Source of the DNA: UBA8914 sp034002905
Lineage (GTDB): Bacteria; Pseudomonadota; Alphaproteobacteria; UBA9219
Length of the DNA: 35,629 bases
Direction of reading: 5' to 3'
NCBI GenBank assembly: GCA_034002905.1
Contig: JAVEZQ010000016.1
Location: forward strand, 1 to 35,629
The position numbers and the translations under genes are program-made. Below, one piece after another: positions 8,198 through 16,237 of the stretch. Below the pieces are notes generated by a model. That model was given only the letters and a program-made list of their open reading frames with translations, had not been told where the DNA came from and made no database searches. Within the stretch, counting starts at the first letter, position 1. The number at the start of each line of letters is the position of its first letter.

Positions 8198-8827
8198 TTA
8201 AGAAAAATACAGGCTGTGAATGTCGCGCAGCCCGTCTACGATGAATTGAACAGACCGCGCCGCAAGCAAAACGCCCATCACGCGTGCGATAATAATATTG
8301 CCGCTCGTGCCGATGATTCGTACAAGCCGCCGTGCCAGCAAGAGGCTAGCATAGGTAATCCCCATCACGACAAACAAAGCAGCAAGAACTATCGTAGATT
8401 GAGCAAAACCCTGCGCACGGCTCATTAAAAGAATCGTGGCGGTCATACATCCCGGCCCCGCGATGAGCGGGATTGCCAAAGGAAAAACGGCTATATCCGT
8501 GCGATCCGCATAACCGGTTGTCTCAGACCCGGAAGCCCCAAAGCGGTTCTCAGTAAAAAGCATCTGATACGCAATAAGGAAAAGCAAGGCACCGCCCGCG
8601 ACGTGAAAAGAAGGCAAGCGAATACCAAGCTCCATCAGCAGCCATTCACCAAAAAACGCAAAAAACAAGAGGATGCCAGTGGCTACACCAACAGATTTGC
8701 GCGCCGTAGCCTTGATTTCATCACGGCTGCTGTGCGCCATCAGCGCAACAAAAACGGAGGCCACGCCCAGCGGATTGGCAATCACCAACAACGAGACAAA
8801 AGCATTAAGGAAGAGCTGCGTCAGCAT
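8198..8827 (-). CDS. MarC family integral membrane protein
   Basis: A 209-aa membrane protein with about six hydrophobic segments and the MarC/UPF0056 hallmarks: an N-terminal LLVIANPLGVASVFVAL segment, a central FHVAGGALLFLIAYQML and the loop FPLAIPLIAGPGCMTATIL. The family was once linked to multiple antibiotic resistance, which was later disputed; the function is not known. It is the first gene of the minus-strand cluster and ends one base before hprK, so it is very probably co-transcribed with the PTS regulators. That linkage is less common than chvG/chvI upstream of hprK. The hemerythrin gene is divergent, with 129 bases between the two starts. Confidence 0.9.
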   Translation of the reverse strand: MLTQLFLNAFVSLLVIANPLGVASVFVALMAHSSRDEIKATARKSVGVATGILLFFAFFGEWLLMELGIRLPSFHVAGGALLFLIAYQMLFTENRFGASGSETTGYADRTDIAVFPLAIPLIAGPGCMTATILLMSRAQGFAQSTIVLAALFVVMGITYASLLLARRLVRIIGTSGNIIIARVMGVLLAARSVQFIVDGLRDIHSLYFS

Positions 8828-8956
8828 GGCCGAATCACCCTGAATTCAAAATTATCCATGACATAACATATTCAGCCGCATTTGCCTAAACCCTTTCCTT
8901 TAAGACCGTTTCTCGTTTATAACCGACAGGACTGGCCCCAAGAAGAGGAGCAGGCA

Positions 8957-9376
8957 ATGGCCTTTTTGGAATGGAACGACTCGCTTTCGGTTCAATCTCC
9001 GCTGTTTGATGCCGAGCATCGCCGCCTAATGGAACATCTCAACATCCTTTACGGGTTTTTGGGGCAGCAAGATTCTGCCGGATTCGACAAAGCCTTGCGC
9101 CAGCTTCTCGAAGCAACTAAAAGCCACTTTCTTCATGAAGAAACGCTGATGCGCAAAACGGCCTATCCCAGCTATATCCCGCACAAAATCGCGCATGACC
9201 GATTCTATGCACAAATAGATGATTTTTCAAAGCGCGTCATGGCCCATCAGACAACATTGACGGACGAAATGGCTGTCTTTCTGCGAACGTCGCTGTGTGA
9301 ACACATCATGACCGTGGACAAAGGCCTGTGTGAATGGCTGATTAAGAACGATTTGCTTTCCAGCGGCGAGGATTGA
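8957..9376 (+). CDS. Bacteriohemerythrin
   Basis: Single-domain hemerythrin of 139 aa, a non-haem di-iron protein that binds O2 (or NO) in the cytoplasm. All ligand motifs are visible: His21 in FDAEHRRLMEH, His57 and Glu61 in KSHFLHEETLM, His76 and His80 in IPHKIAHDRF, and His116/Asp121 in CEHIMTVDKG. The opening MAFLEWNDSLSV matches the usual WN-D-L start of the family; the ATG at 8957 follows GAGGAG, whereas an upstream in-frame TTG at 8882 adds 25 residues with no family similarity. There is no fused chemotaxis or GGDEF domain, so it could serve O2 storage, delivery or sensing. It converges with the MgtC gene, 11 bases away. Confidence 0.93.
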   Translation: MAFLEWNDSLSVQSPLFDAEHRRLMEHLNILYGFLGQQDSAGFDKALRQLLEATKSHFLHEETLMRKTAYPSYIPHKIAHDRFYAQIDDFSKRVMAHQTTLTDEMAVFLRTSLCEHIMTVDKGLCEWLIKNDLLSSGED

Positions 9377-9387
9377 GCCAGAACCTG

Positions 9388-10143
9388 TTAATTCCGCGCA
9401 CGCGCCAGATGGATATTCTCGACGCCCTCGATCGATGGGAGCGCGTCCGCCAAATCGATAATCGCCGAGTCTCGCCGCCGCTTAATGGATGTGGCGACAA
9501 AACGCCACTCGAACTGGTTATTGTGCCGCTGGATTATAACCGAACCGGCAGCTATGATGTAGCCAAGCGAGGCCAAATGCTCGTCCAGATCAATTTTCTT
9601 GGGCATAATGCCGGAGCGAAATTGAAGCGTCACAGCTATAGGTCTGCGGGCGGGTAACATCATGTCAAAGCGCGAGCCCATCATGATAAAACACTCGGCA
9701 AGCAAGGTCATCATCAAGGCCGCCAAATACATCTCCGCCCCGACCAAGATGCCCACGGCGGCTACAGCCCAGATCGACGCTGCCGTTGTCAGGCCGCTGA
9801 TCCGCACGCCGTTTTGCATAATGATTCCGCCGCCCAAAAAGCCGACACCCGTAACAATACCCTGTATCGTGCGGGTTGGGTCCATCAGCGCGGGGTTCAC
9901 CAGCGCATCGCCCTGAAGCCAGTAGTCTGGGTGCATGGAAATCGATGTCAACGCGCAGGCGACCATACAAACAAGGCCGTACGTTCTCATCCCCGCCGCG
10001 CGTCCGTGGTAGGAGCGTTCATAACCAAACAGGAATCCTAAAATAATGGCGAGAGTTACATCCATCACCAAAGACACATCCGGCGTAGCCCGCAGCGCTT
10101 CCCACAACAGGGTGAAGACTTGTTTTAATTCTGCGAAAGTCAT
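9388..10143 (-). CDS. MgtC/SapB family membrane protein (long form)
   Basis: A 251-aa protein with the MgtC membrane domain: GFLFGYERSYHGRAAGMRTY near residue 36, the GIVTGVGFLGGGIIM loop and the SGLTTAASIWAVAAVGI segment. A soluble C-terminal domain of about 90 residues follows (from about 165), ending in a regulatory-type fold. In Salmonella and Mycobacterium MgtC supports survival at low Mg2+ and in macrophages; the family is also common in free-living bacteria, where its role is unclear. It starts six bases after the DUF924 gene on the same strand. A second, shorter MgtC-like protein lies at 24922-25401. Confidence 0.92.
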   Translation of the reverse strand: MTFAELKQVFTLLWEALRATPDVSLVMDVTLAIILGFLFGYERSYHGRAAGMRTYGLVCMVACALTSISMHPDYWLQGDALVNPALMDPTRTIQGIVTGVGFLGGGIIMQNGVRISGLTTAASIWAVAAVGILVGAEMYLAALMMTLLAECFIMMGSRFDMMLPARRPIAVTLQFRSGIMPKKIDLDEHLASLGYIIAAGSVIIQRHNNQFEWRFVATSIKRRRDSAIIDLADALPSIEGVENIHLARARN

Positions 10144-10149
10144 TGCCGC

Positions 10150-10713
10150 TTATGTCCTGCCTGCTGCTGTCTGGGATTTTCGTTCCTCGATAAAAGCCTG
10201 CTCCTCTGGCGTTGTCTCGCGCCCTAGAATCGCATTGCGGTCTGGGAAACGACCAAAGACATGGATGATCTGGAAACATTCTTCCGCCTCGTCAACCCAG
10301 TCCGGCTCTTTGGTTCTCTCGCGAATATAAAAAACGCCTAACCTCTGGTTCCCGATCTTTTCAGAGTGAATAAAGGGCCGATAGAAAAAGAGTTTAAAGT
10401 TCCGATCAATACGATCATCGAAATGACGGATAATGGCATGCCGCGCCAAATCGACAGCAGTATCTTCCATTGCATAAGCGCGCGGCGTCCCCCGAAACAT
10501 CATGAGCGGAAAAGTGTCCAGCAAAAGCAAAAGGGCCAGCATGCCTTCGGGCGTTTCTTCCCATACGCCAAGTTCATCCCCCGCCGCCTGTTCATAGGCA
10601 GCCTGAAACCGCTTGCGAACATCCTCATCCAAAGCAGGATCGTTGCTGAACCACTTTTCGCGGCCAACTTCATAAAACCAGTAATTGAGAATTTCTTGAG
10701 GATCTATCGACAT
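10150..10713 (-). CDS. DUF924 family protein
   Basis: A 187-aa soluble protein recognised by the DUF924 motifs: the N-terminal ILNYWFYEVGREKWF, the central LDTFPLMMFRGTPRAYAMED (family form LDQFPRNxFRGxxxAFA) and the C-terminal FGRFPDRNAILGRETTPEE. The family is predicted to be all-helical and TPR-like and has no established role. The usual Arg-Asn after FP is replaced by Leu-Met here. The gene is probably co-transcribed with the MgtC gene six bases downstream. A 140-base gap separates it from the M15-like gene upstream. Confidence 0.88.
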   Translation of the reverse strand: MSIDPQEILNYWFYEVGREKWFSNDPALDEDVRKRFQAAYEQAAGDELGVWEETPEGMLALLLLLDTFPLMMFRGTPRAYAMEDTAVDLARHAIIRHFDDRIDRNFKLFFYRPFIHSEKIGNQRLGVFYIRERTKEPDWVDEAEECFQIIHVFGRFPDRNAILGRETTPEEQAFIEERKSQTAAGRT

Positions 10714-10847
10714 GTCCGGCAGGATAGTCCAATTTCCTTACCGAATACTTACCCGCTCGCCCCCCATGCTTCGGGGTTGTATGGGTGATACAAAATAAAA
10801 TGCTATGCATTTCAGGCAGATATTCTCGGCCAGCTTTTTATGATCGT

Positions 10848-11456
10848 CTATTTTGTCGCCCAAGTGCGAATATTGCCCAAATCGACATGAACATGGTTGG
10901 TCGAGGGATAGTAGGACACGCCGCCGCGTTGCATCGTCTTGGCAATCTCGGCGATCGCCTTGCCATTGACCTTGGGTATGCGAAAATCAACAGCCCAGCC
11001 ACGCGTATGAAGGCTTTCTTTAGCGATCTGGCCATTGGTTGCCCTTTGCTTGCCGTTGCTCTCTGGCGTGCGGTAACCGGACATCACCTCAAACACAACG
11101 GTCGGGGGTAAACCCAAACGCGAACGAATATCCACCAGATAATCAATGAGTTCGGGATCGATGTCGCCGACAGTTCCCGTGGCACGATCGCGAAAGATTT
11201 TGTCGATCTTGGCCATCGCGGCGTTATCATAAGACCCGTGATGATAATAAGTCACATTGATCTTTTCCTGTGTCTGGTAACGTTTCAGCACAATCTCCCG
11301 GATAGCAACCCTATCGGGCCGCGTTTTCTGCCCACCATATTGCTTGACCAGCCGTCCGGCATAACCCCCGCCCCCGCTTCCTCCACAGCCAACAAGGGCC
11401 ACAGCCAGAAACAGGCAAACAAAGACCCTGCCAAGCCAACGCCGCCCGCACATCAT
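10848..11456 (-). CDS. DUF882/M15-like (YcbK family) lipoprotein
   Basis: Predicted lipoprotein of 202 aa: a basic start (MMCGRRWLGR), hydrophobic stretch and lipobox LVGC (Cys24), followed by a Gly-rich linker. The C-terminal domain (about residues 85-202) carries the zinc-peptidase-like motifs of the DUF882 family: VMSGYRTPESN, SLHTRGWAVDFRIP and HVHVDLG. Relatives are murein endopeptidase-like, so a peptidoglycan-trimming role at the envelope is likely but unproven. I chose the ATG at 11456, which overlaps the upstream regulator stop as ATGA; a GTG at 11465 would add three residues. It lies downstream of, and is coupled to, the response-regulator gene. Confidence 0.85.
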   Translation of the reverse strand: MMCGRRWLGRVFVCLFLAVALVGCGGSGGGGYAGRLVKQYGGQKTRPDRVAIREIVLKRYQTQEKINVTYYHHGSYDNAAMAKIDKIFRDRATGTVGDIDPELIDYLVDIRSRLGLPPTVVFEVMSGYRTPESNGKQRATNGQIAKESLHTRGWAVDFRIPKVNGKAIAEIAKTMQRGGVSYYPSTNHVHVDLGNIRTWATK

Positions 11457-12142
11457 GACCGCCACGAGGGATGGATTTGGTAGCCGTCCCCCTCTTCTGT
11501 CGCGAAAACATCGGGAAGGTCGTCACCCCCTTCCATCAGTTTGCGACGAAGGCGATAGATATGCGTCTCAAGCGTATGGGTATCGATCGAGGTATCATAA
11601 CCCCAGATCGCGCCCAAAAGTTCCTCACGCGAGACGGGTGTTTCAACGGCATAAAGATATTCAAGCAGAGACGACTCTTTGTCCGTAAGCTTGACGGGAT
11701 CGCCCTGCCCGTCACGAAACAGCTTGCGCGTACGCGGCGAAAAGGACCACGGACCCAACGTCAATGTTACGTCCGGCGCTTGCTGCACGACACGCTGATA
11801 AAACTGCAAGCGCGTCAAAAGATAGCCAAGCCGCAAGGGACGCTGGAACCTTTCCGTCACATAGTCTTTTTCAAGACGCTCCGGCGCTTCGCCCAAAACC
11901 AGCAGAATGCTGGTCGGCGTCATTTGATCAAGTCGCATCGCAAAAAAGTTGGCCATTTCATCGTTGATCGGCGCCATTTGGGCATCCCAAAAAATGAGCG
12001 GTGGCAGACTGGCACTCCATGCCGCAAGCGCATCTTCGGGGGATGAAAACTGGGCGGACTGCCACGCATTACCCTGCTTCAGCTGCTCGCTTAAAGCGTG
12101 ACACAGCGCGGCATCAGGGGAAATCAGGCCTAAAAACAACAT
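11453..12142 (-). CDS. OmpR/PhoB-type winged-helix response regulator, degenerate receiver
   Basis: A 229-aa protein with a receiver-like N-terminal half and a clear OmpR-type winged helix in the C-terminal half (about 128-225: LTDKESSLLEYLYA, SREELLGAIWGYD, DTHTLETHIYRLRRKLME, DGYQIHPSW). A putative phospho-acceptor Asp is present in IFWDAQMAP (Asp53). The acidic pocket near the N-terminus is weak (LGLISPDAAL) and the usual Lys-Pro near residue 100 appears as Arg-Pro (FQRPLRLGYLL), so phosphorylation may be altered or absent. No histidine kinase is encoded nearby. Its stop overlaps the start of the lipoprotein gene, making an operon whose products may belong to an envelope response. Confidence 0.85.
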   Translation of the reverse strand: MLFLGLISPDAALCHALSEQLKQGNAWQSAQFSSPEDALAAWSASLPPLIFWDAQMAPINDEMANFFAMRLDQMTPTSILLVLGEAPERLEKDYVTERFQRPLRLGYLLTRLQFYQRVVQQAPDVTLTLGPWSFSPRTRKLFRDGQGDPVKLTDKESSLLEYLYAVETPVSREELLGAIWGYDTSIDTHTLETHIYRLRRKLMEGGDDLPDVFATEEGDGYQIHPSWRS

Positions 12143-12316
12143 GCTGGCTACTATAACAGCCGATGGTTCATGACTTGTTAATTTATCGCTTAAGGATGTT
12201 TCGAAAGAGGTATGTCATGCCCGCCCGGATCAGAACTCCTTACAGCGCATCGAAACGAAGCGAGCGCCAGATTTTTTAGAAAGTCCGTATGCCCCCACGG
12301 GGATAAAGAGAAAGGT

Positions 12317-13534
12317 TTAATCAACCGCCGTATCGCTTGTGCCCATTTGATGGGCCGTTTGATATTTATCGAGCGCCTTGAGCATCAAATCCTGAATAAG
12401 CTGGGGTGGCAACGGATTGCCCGCCGCTTTGGCCTGTGCCTGCTGCGGCATCTGTTGCAATATACTGTCAGAAGCGACAGACGTCGCTGTTTTCGCCGAT
12501 GTTGTTTCCTGAGCCTGTATCTTTGCCGTCGCCAATTCAGCCGCAGCCGCTTCTTTCCCTGTCGAAGCTGAAACAGGTGTAACTTGTGCCATGCGCTGTG
12601 TCGCATGAGCCTTGGCGGCATTATTCATCAAGGGGCTCGTATAGATCACATTGCCCATCCGCACGCTTCCCGTTTGAGCCGTCTGTGCTGCCAAGGGAGC
12701 CTGTGAGGAAAACAAAGGCGACGACGACGCCAAATGGGTCTGTGCCGGTGCCGCCTTTGTTTCCGGTTCCTTGATCGAGGCGACAGCTTCAGCCAACTGG
12801 CTCTTAACCTCAACTTGCGGCGCGGCTTGTGGAGGCGGGGCCAGATCGTGTAACGCCAGTTCCGATGACGCATCCGCAACCACAACCTTCGGCTCATCGA
12901 TGGGATCCGGCACCTGAACCTTGTCCCCGTCCCCGAACAAGGCGTTGGCAACCATAATCGTCGGCTCTTTACCTGTGCTTTGCTCTAACGCTACACTGGC
13001 GATGCTTGAGGCAGCACTTAACAGGACGCTGCCCGTTGCCACACCCACAAGCACATCACCGGCAACCTGCACCTCCGGCTTGATCGTGTCGCCAGACAGC
13101 TCGCGGTAAATCGTTCCGACAATCGGAATGTGATGCAGCGGATTGACAAGATCCACAAAATCCCAAAAGCCGAAATCGTCGTCCTCCGTCGGGACATAAT
13201 TCATCTCGGCCCGAATATCACTTTCTTCGGTCACGGCCCCACGATAGGTCGGGACTTTGTCTTCTACCGCTTTGGCTTCTGTCTTTTGTTGAGAAGGGGC
13301 TGTCGTCGCGGAAGGTGGAGCCTGAACCTTGGCCGATCCCGTTAAAGGCAAGGGCTCTGCCGTCACGGCCACGTTATCCGACCGACACAAATGAGAGGCA
13401 AATGAATTTGCCCCAGAAGCAGGAGCGGGACTGGCAGCAGCCCTATCCTGCACCAATTGCTTTTGCGCCGCCAATGCTTGCGCTGCTTGCTGTGTAGCCC
13501 ATGGGGATGTATATGTCGCGACAACCTGACTCAT
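12317..13534 (-). CDS. Ala/Gln/Thr-rich hypothetical protein with a conserved central segment
   Basis: A 405-aa protein I do not recognise by function. Both ends are low in complexity (Ala, Gln, Thr, Ser and Pro rich). In between, residues about 120-200 contain a structured segment: DFGFWDFVDLVNPLHHIPIV, then GTIYRELSGDTIKPE and a hydrophobic stretch GDVLVGVATGSVLLSAASSI. NPLxHIPxVxTxYRxxxGD segments of this kind occur, as I recall, in other alphaproteobacterial hypothetical proteins. The hydrophobic stretch could be a membrane helix. The start MSQVVATYTSP at 13534 is chosen because AAGGA lies nine bases upstream; the longer ORF from 13567 has no such site. It lies alone between the regulator operon and a divergent trxA. 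Confidence 0.75.
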   Translation of the reverse strand: MSQVVATYTSPWATQQAAQALAAQKQLVQDRAAASPAPASGANSFASHLCRSDNVAVTAEPLPLTGSAKVQAPPSATTAPSQQKTEAKAVEDKVPTYRGAVTEESDIRAEMNYVPTEDDDFGFWDFVDLVNPLHHIPIVGTIYRELSGDTIKPEVQVAGDVLVGVATGSVLLSAASSIASVALEQSTGKEPTIMVANALFGDGDKVQVPDPIDEPKVVVADASSELALHDLAPPPQAAPQVEVKSQLAEAVASIKEPETKAAPAQTHLASSSPLFSSQAPLAAQTAQTGSVRMGNVIYTSPLMNNAAKAHATQRMAQVTPVSASTGKEAAAAELATAKIQAQETTSAKTATSVASDSILQQMPQQAQAKAAGNPLPPQLIQDLMLKALDKYQTAHQMGTSDTAVD

Positions 13535-13553
13535 AGAACGATCCTTCCTTCGG

Positions 13554-13754
13554 CTAGGAAGAAGCAAAGGCCGTGCCAGATTCTTTACCCCATTTATTCA
13601 ATGTGTTAGCAAAAGCCCCTCCCGTGTGACGTTCCCAAGCAGGTATTTTGTGCCAGTTCAAGCGCGAAACAGCAGGCCTTTGGGGGGATTCATAATTAAA
13701 TGCACATGATAGGTTTTTATTCTTGACGGCTCCCCTGTTTCCTGCTATTGACAA
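13554..13754 (-). CDS. Possible small ORF upstream of the 405-aa hypothetical gene
   Basis: A 66-codon frame from a TTG, ending 19 bases before the start of the next gene on the same strand. Its C-terminal two thirds look protein-like (SRLNWHKIPAWERHTGGAFA, then NTLNKWGKESGTAFASS), but there is no good ribosome site at the TTG, and the trxA promoter on the other strand overlaps its 5' end. I do not recognise a family. It may be a chance frame or the relic of a longer gene. Confidence 0.25.
   Translation of the reverse strand: MSIAGNRGAVKNKNLSCAFNYESPQRPAVSRLNWHKIPAWERHTGGAFANTLNKWGKESGTAFASS
13723..13751 (+). promoter_or_regulatory. Probable trxA promoter
   Basis: TTGACG (13723-13728), a 17-base spacer and TATTGA (13746-13751) give a sigma-70-like promoter about 145 bases before the trxA start. 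A second TTGACA at 13748 has no good -10 at the proper distance. The stretch 13755-13897 between promoter and gene contains no other recognised feature. Confidence 0.4.
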
Positions 13755-13897
13755 TAAAAGGACGGCGTGTGCCTTTTTTCAAGGGCCCGTTGCTTTTTAA
13801 AATGGCCCCACACGATATGCGCTTTACACCCGCGCAGCGAGTACGATAGGCTGAGTCTAGCTTTGATCTTTTCACGAACCCACAAGGAGTCGCGAAC

Positions 13898-14227
13898 ATG
13901 GGTGACAATACGAAACAACTCACTGATTCTTCATTCGAATCTGACGTCTTGAAGTCCTCCGGCCTTGTGCTTGTCGATTTCTGGGCTGAATGGTGCGGTC
14001 CCTGCCGTATGCTTGGCCCCGTGTTGGAAGAGGTTGCCTCCGAAATGTCGGGCAAGCTGACCATCGGCAAAATGAATGTGGATCAGAACCCTGAAACACC
14101 AACCAAATACGGCATCCGCAGCATCCCGACCCTGTTGCTGTTCAGGGATGGGGAGCTCATCGAGACAAAGGTTGGGGCCCTGCCCAAGCAAGCCCTTGTC
14201 AGCTGGCTACAAGACAAGGCGGCATAG
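13898..14227 (+). CDS. trxA: Thioredoxin
   Basis: Cytoplasmic thioredoxin of 109 aa that reduces protein disulfides. The redox motif is W-C-G-P-C (Cys33, Cys36) in FWAEWCGPCRMLGPVLEE, with the conserved buried Asp in VLVDFWA, and the cis-proline in GIRSIPTLLLF. The length and motif order are those of classical TrxA. The ATG follows AAGGAG at a normal distance. An intrinsic terminator follows 25 bases after the stop, so it is probably transcribed alone. Confidence 0.97.
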   Translation: MGDNTKQLTDSSFESDVLKSSGLVLVDFWAEWCGPCRMLGPVLEEVASEMSGKLTIGKMNVDQNPETPTKYGIRSIPTLLLFRDGELIETKVGALPKQALVSWLQDKAA

Positions 14228-14252
14228 GCCCAACTATAAAGGTTAATACTAT

Positions 14253-14285
14253 AAGGGGCCCCTCGGCAACGTGTGGGCCCCTTTT
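14253..14285 (+). terminator. Intrinsic terminator after trxA
   Basis: A perfect 9-base stem, AAGGGGCCC (14253-14261) with GGGCCCCTT (14275-14283), a 13-base loop and a T-run on the 3' side. It lies 25 bases after the trxA stop. The A-run on the 5' side means it could work in both directions. Confidence 0.8.
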
Positions 14286-14331
14286 CTTTCGCCCTTGCAA
14301 TGGAGGGCGGGATTCGCTAAAGATGGCCTCC

Positions 14332-14360
14332 TTGACACGATCCCGCGCCCTAGACATGCC
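14332..14360 (+). promoter_or_regulatory. Possible rpmI-rplT promoter
   Basis: A perfect TTGACA lies at 14332-14337 between the trxA terminator and rpmI. The -10 at 17 bases (CATGCC, 14355-14360) is poor, so the assignment rests on the -35 box and the position about 70 bases before rpmI. Confidence 0.35.
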
Positions 14361-14402
14361 GGGCTGTCACTGAAAAGTAACGATTTAACAAAGGAAAACG
14401 AA

Positions 14403-14606
14403 ATGTCTAAGATGAAGACCCACAGCGGGTCCAAAAAGCGTTTCCGCGTCACAGGCTCTGGTGCCGTGAAAGCCGGAAAGACACTCAAGCGTCACAATAT
14501 GCGTAAGCGCCCCCAGAAGATGAAGCGTGAAGCTCGTCAAGGCCTGATCTTGTTCAAGGCCGACGGTGAAAACGTCAAACAATATTTCTTACCGAATAGC
14601 TACTAA
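14403..14606 (+). CDS. rpmI: 50S ribosomal protein L35
   Basis: A basic protein of 67 aa, the usual length for L35, part of the large ribosomal subunit. It shows the family opening MSKMKTHSGSKKRFRVTGSG, the RHNMRKRPQKMKR segment and a C-terminus ending in FLPNSY. The ATG at 14403 is right for the family; an upstream in-frame ATG at 14271 would start inside the trxA terminator. It is followed 13 bases later by rplT, the universal pairing. Confidence 0.96.
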   Translation: MSKMKTHSGSKKRFRVTGSGAVKAGKTLKRHNMRKRPQKMKREARQGLILFKADGENVKQYFLPNSY

Positions 14607-14619
14607 GGGGGACTGAACC

Positions 14620-14988
14620 ATGGCACGTGTAAAAAGAGGCGTGACGGCTCATTCCCGTCATAAAGACATTATGAAGCTGGCCAAGGGCTATCGCGGCCGC
14701 GCCAGCACCTGTTTCCGCGTTGCGATCGAGAAGGTCGAAAAGGCACTCCGTTATGCCTATCGCGACCGTCGCAATAAAAAGCGCGATATGCGTTCTTTGT
14801 GGATTGTGCGCATCAATGCAGGGGTACGCGAGCATGGCCTGACCTATGCGCGATTTATCAACGGGCTCAAGCGGCTGGGTATCGAGCTGGACCGCAAGCA
14901 GCTCGCTGAACTCGCCGCAACCGAGCCCACAGCCTTTAAGGCGCTGGTTGACCAGGCCAAGGCTGCTTTGGACAAGAAAGCCGCGTAA
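14620..14988 (+). CDS. rplT: 50S ribosomal protein L20
   Basis: A 122-aa basic protein of the large subunit, needed early in 50S assembly. The opening MARVKRGVTAHSRHKDIMKL, the segment GYRGRASTCFRVAIEKVEKA and the central RDRRNKKRDMRSLWIVRINA are diagnostic. GGGGGA precedes the ATG. In several bacteria L20 represses its own operon; no such leader structure stands out here. A strong intrinsic terminator follows. Confidence 0.97.
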   Translation: MARVKRGVTAHSRHKDIMKLAKGYRGRASTCFRVAIEKVEKALRYAYRDRRNKKRDMRSLWIVRINAGVREHGLTYARFINGLKRLGIELDRKQLAELAATEPTAFKALVDQAKAALDKKAA

Positions 14989-15034
14989 CAGCACACGTTT
15001 AAGAAGACAATAGGCCACCAAGGTGGCACACTTG

Positions 15035-15069
15035 CGGAAGTCTCGCCAAACGGCGGGGCTTCCGTTTTT
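15035..15069 (+). terminator. Intrinsic terminator after rplT
   Basis: A 13-base stem CGGAAGTCTCGCC (15035-15047) with GGCGGGGCTTCCG (15052-15064), including two G-T pairs, loop AAAC and five T residues after it. It separates rpmI-rplT from pheS; some read-through to pheS is possible, since no strong promoter stands out between them. Confidence 0.85.
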
Positions 15070-15129
15070 GTTTTCAGGAAAAGGACGCGCTTTCTAAAAA
15101 ATCGTGATCAAAAGGGAATGGAAATTATA

Positions 15130-16203
15130 ATGTCGCACTCAGATATTCAGGCTTTGCAATCCGAAGTGATCGCCGCCATCGGCGCAGCGCAAGACTCCGC
15201 CGCTCTTGACGCTGTGCGCGTCGAAGCGCTGGGCAAAAAAGGCAAACTGACCGAATTGATGAAAATACTGCCGACCCTGCCCGCCGAAGAGCGCAAGGCT
15301 TTCGGCGCCGCCGTCAACGTCGCCAAAGAAGCCGTCACGCAAGCTATCGACATCCGGCAAAAAGTGCTGGGCGCCGCCGCGCTCAATGCCCGCCTTGAAA
15401 AGGAGCGGCTGGATGTCACGCTGTCCGCACGACCCGATGGCGAAGGACGCGTTCACCCCATCACGCAAACGATGAACGAGATTGTCACGATTTTTGCCGC
15501 GATGGGATTCTCTGTCGCCAAAGGACCGGACATCGAGACGGACTGGAACAACTTTACCGCGCTGAACCTGCCGCCCGATCACCCCGCACGCCAGATGCAG
15601 GATACCTTCTATATGCCGCAGGATGGCGAGATGCCGATGGTCTTGCGCACTCATACTTCGCCGGTGCAAATCCGCACGATGCTGAAGGATAAACCGCCCA
15701 TCCGCATCATCGCGCCGGGCCGCACCTATCGCTGCGACTATGACATGACCCACACGCCGATGTTCCATCAGTTCGAGGGCTTGGTCATCGATGAAAAGAC
15801 GAATATGGGTCACCTCAAAGGATGCTTGCTTGACTTCCTGCGCGCTTTCTTTGGCATTGACGATCTGCCGCTGCGCTTCCGCCCTTCCTACTTCCCTTTC
15901 ACCGAACCCAGCGCTGAAGTTGATATCGGCTGCTCACGCAAGGGGGGCGAGTTGAAGCTTGGCAATTACGGCGATTGGCTGGAGATCGGCGGCTGTGGCA
16001 TGGTCAATGCCGCAGTCCTAAGAAACTGTGGCGTCGATCCCGACAAGTATCAGGGCTTCGCCTTTGGCACCGGCATCGAGCGCCTTGCCATGCTCAAATA
16101 CGGCATCCCCGATCTGCGCACCTTCTTTGAGGCGGATATCCGCTGGCTCAAGCATTATGGCTTTGTCCCGCTCGACATCCCCAATCCAGCGCTGGCGGGA
16201 TAA
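15130..16203 (+). CDS. pheS: Phenylalanine-tRNA ligase alpha subunit
   Basis: Catalytic alpha subunit of the class II (alpha-beta)2 PheRS, which charges tRNA-Phe. The 357-aa protein has the N-terminal coiled coil (residues about 1-90, with ALDAVRVEALGKKGKLTELM) and the class II core: HPITQTMNEIVTIFAAMGF, the motif 2 region IRIIAPGRTYRCDYDMTHTP (with FHQFEG after it) and the motif 3 region FAFGTGIERLAMLKYGI. I start it at MSHSDIQ (15130), which matches the usual family opening and has GGA eight bases upstream; an ATG at 15118 would add four residues. pheT follows after 34 bases. Confidence 0.96.
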   Translation: MSHSDIQALQSEVIAAIGAAQDSAALDAVRVEALGKKGKLTELMKILPTLPAEERKAFGAAVNVAKEAVTQAIDIRQKVLGAAALNARLEKERLDVTLSARPDGEGRVHPITQTMNEIVTIFAAMGFSVAKGPDIETDWNNFTALNLPPDHPARQMQDTFYMPQDGEMPMVLRTHTSPVQIRTMLKDKPPIRIIAPGRTYRCDYDMTHTPMFHQFEGLVIDEKTNMGHLKGCLLDFLRAFFGIDDLPLRFRPSYFPFTEPSAEVDIGCSRKGGELKLGNYGDWLEIGGCGMVNAAVLRNCGVDPDKYQGFAFGTGIERLAMLKYGIPDLRTFFEADIRWLKHYGFVPLDIPNPALAG

Positions 16204-16237
16204 ACTTATTTAGAGATTACAACCCCACGAGGAACAT

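Noticed and set aside
12177..12193. CtrA-like TTAA...TTAA pair upstream of the regulator gene
   Set aside because: The spacing is eight bases rather than the seven of the CtrA site, and flanking bases do not fit.
15139..15813. 224-codon minus-strand frame opposite pheS
   Set aside because: Antisense shadow of pheS with a His/Arg/Asp-rich composition.
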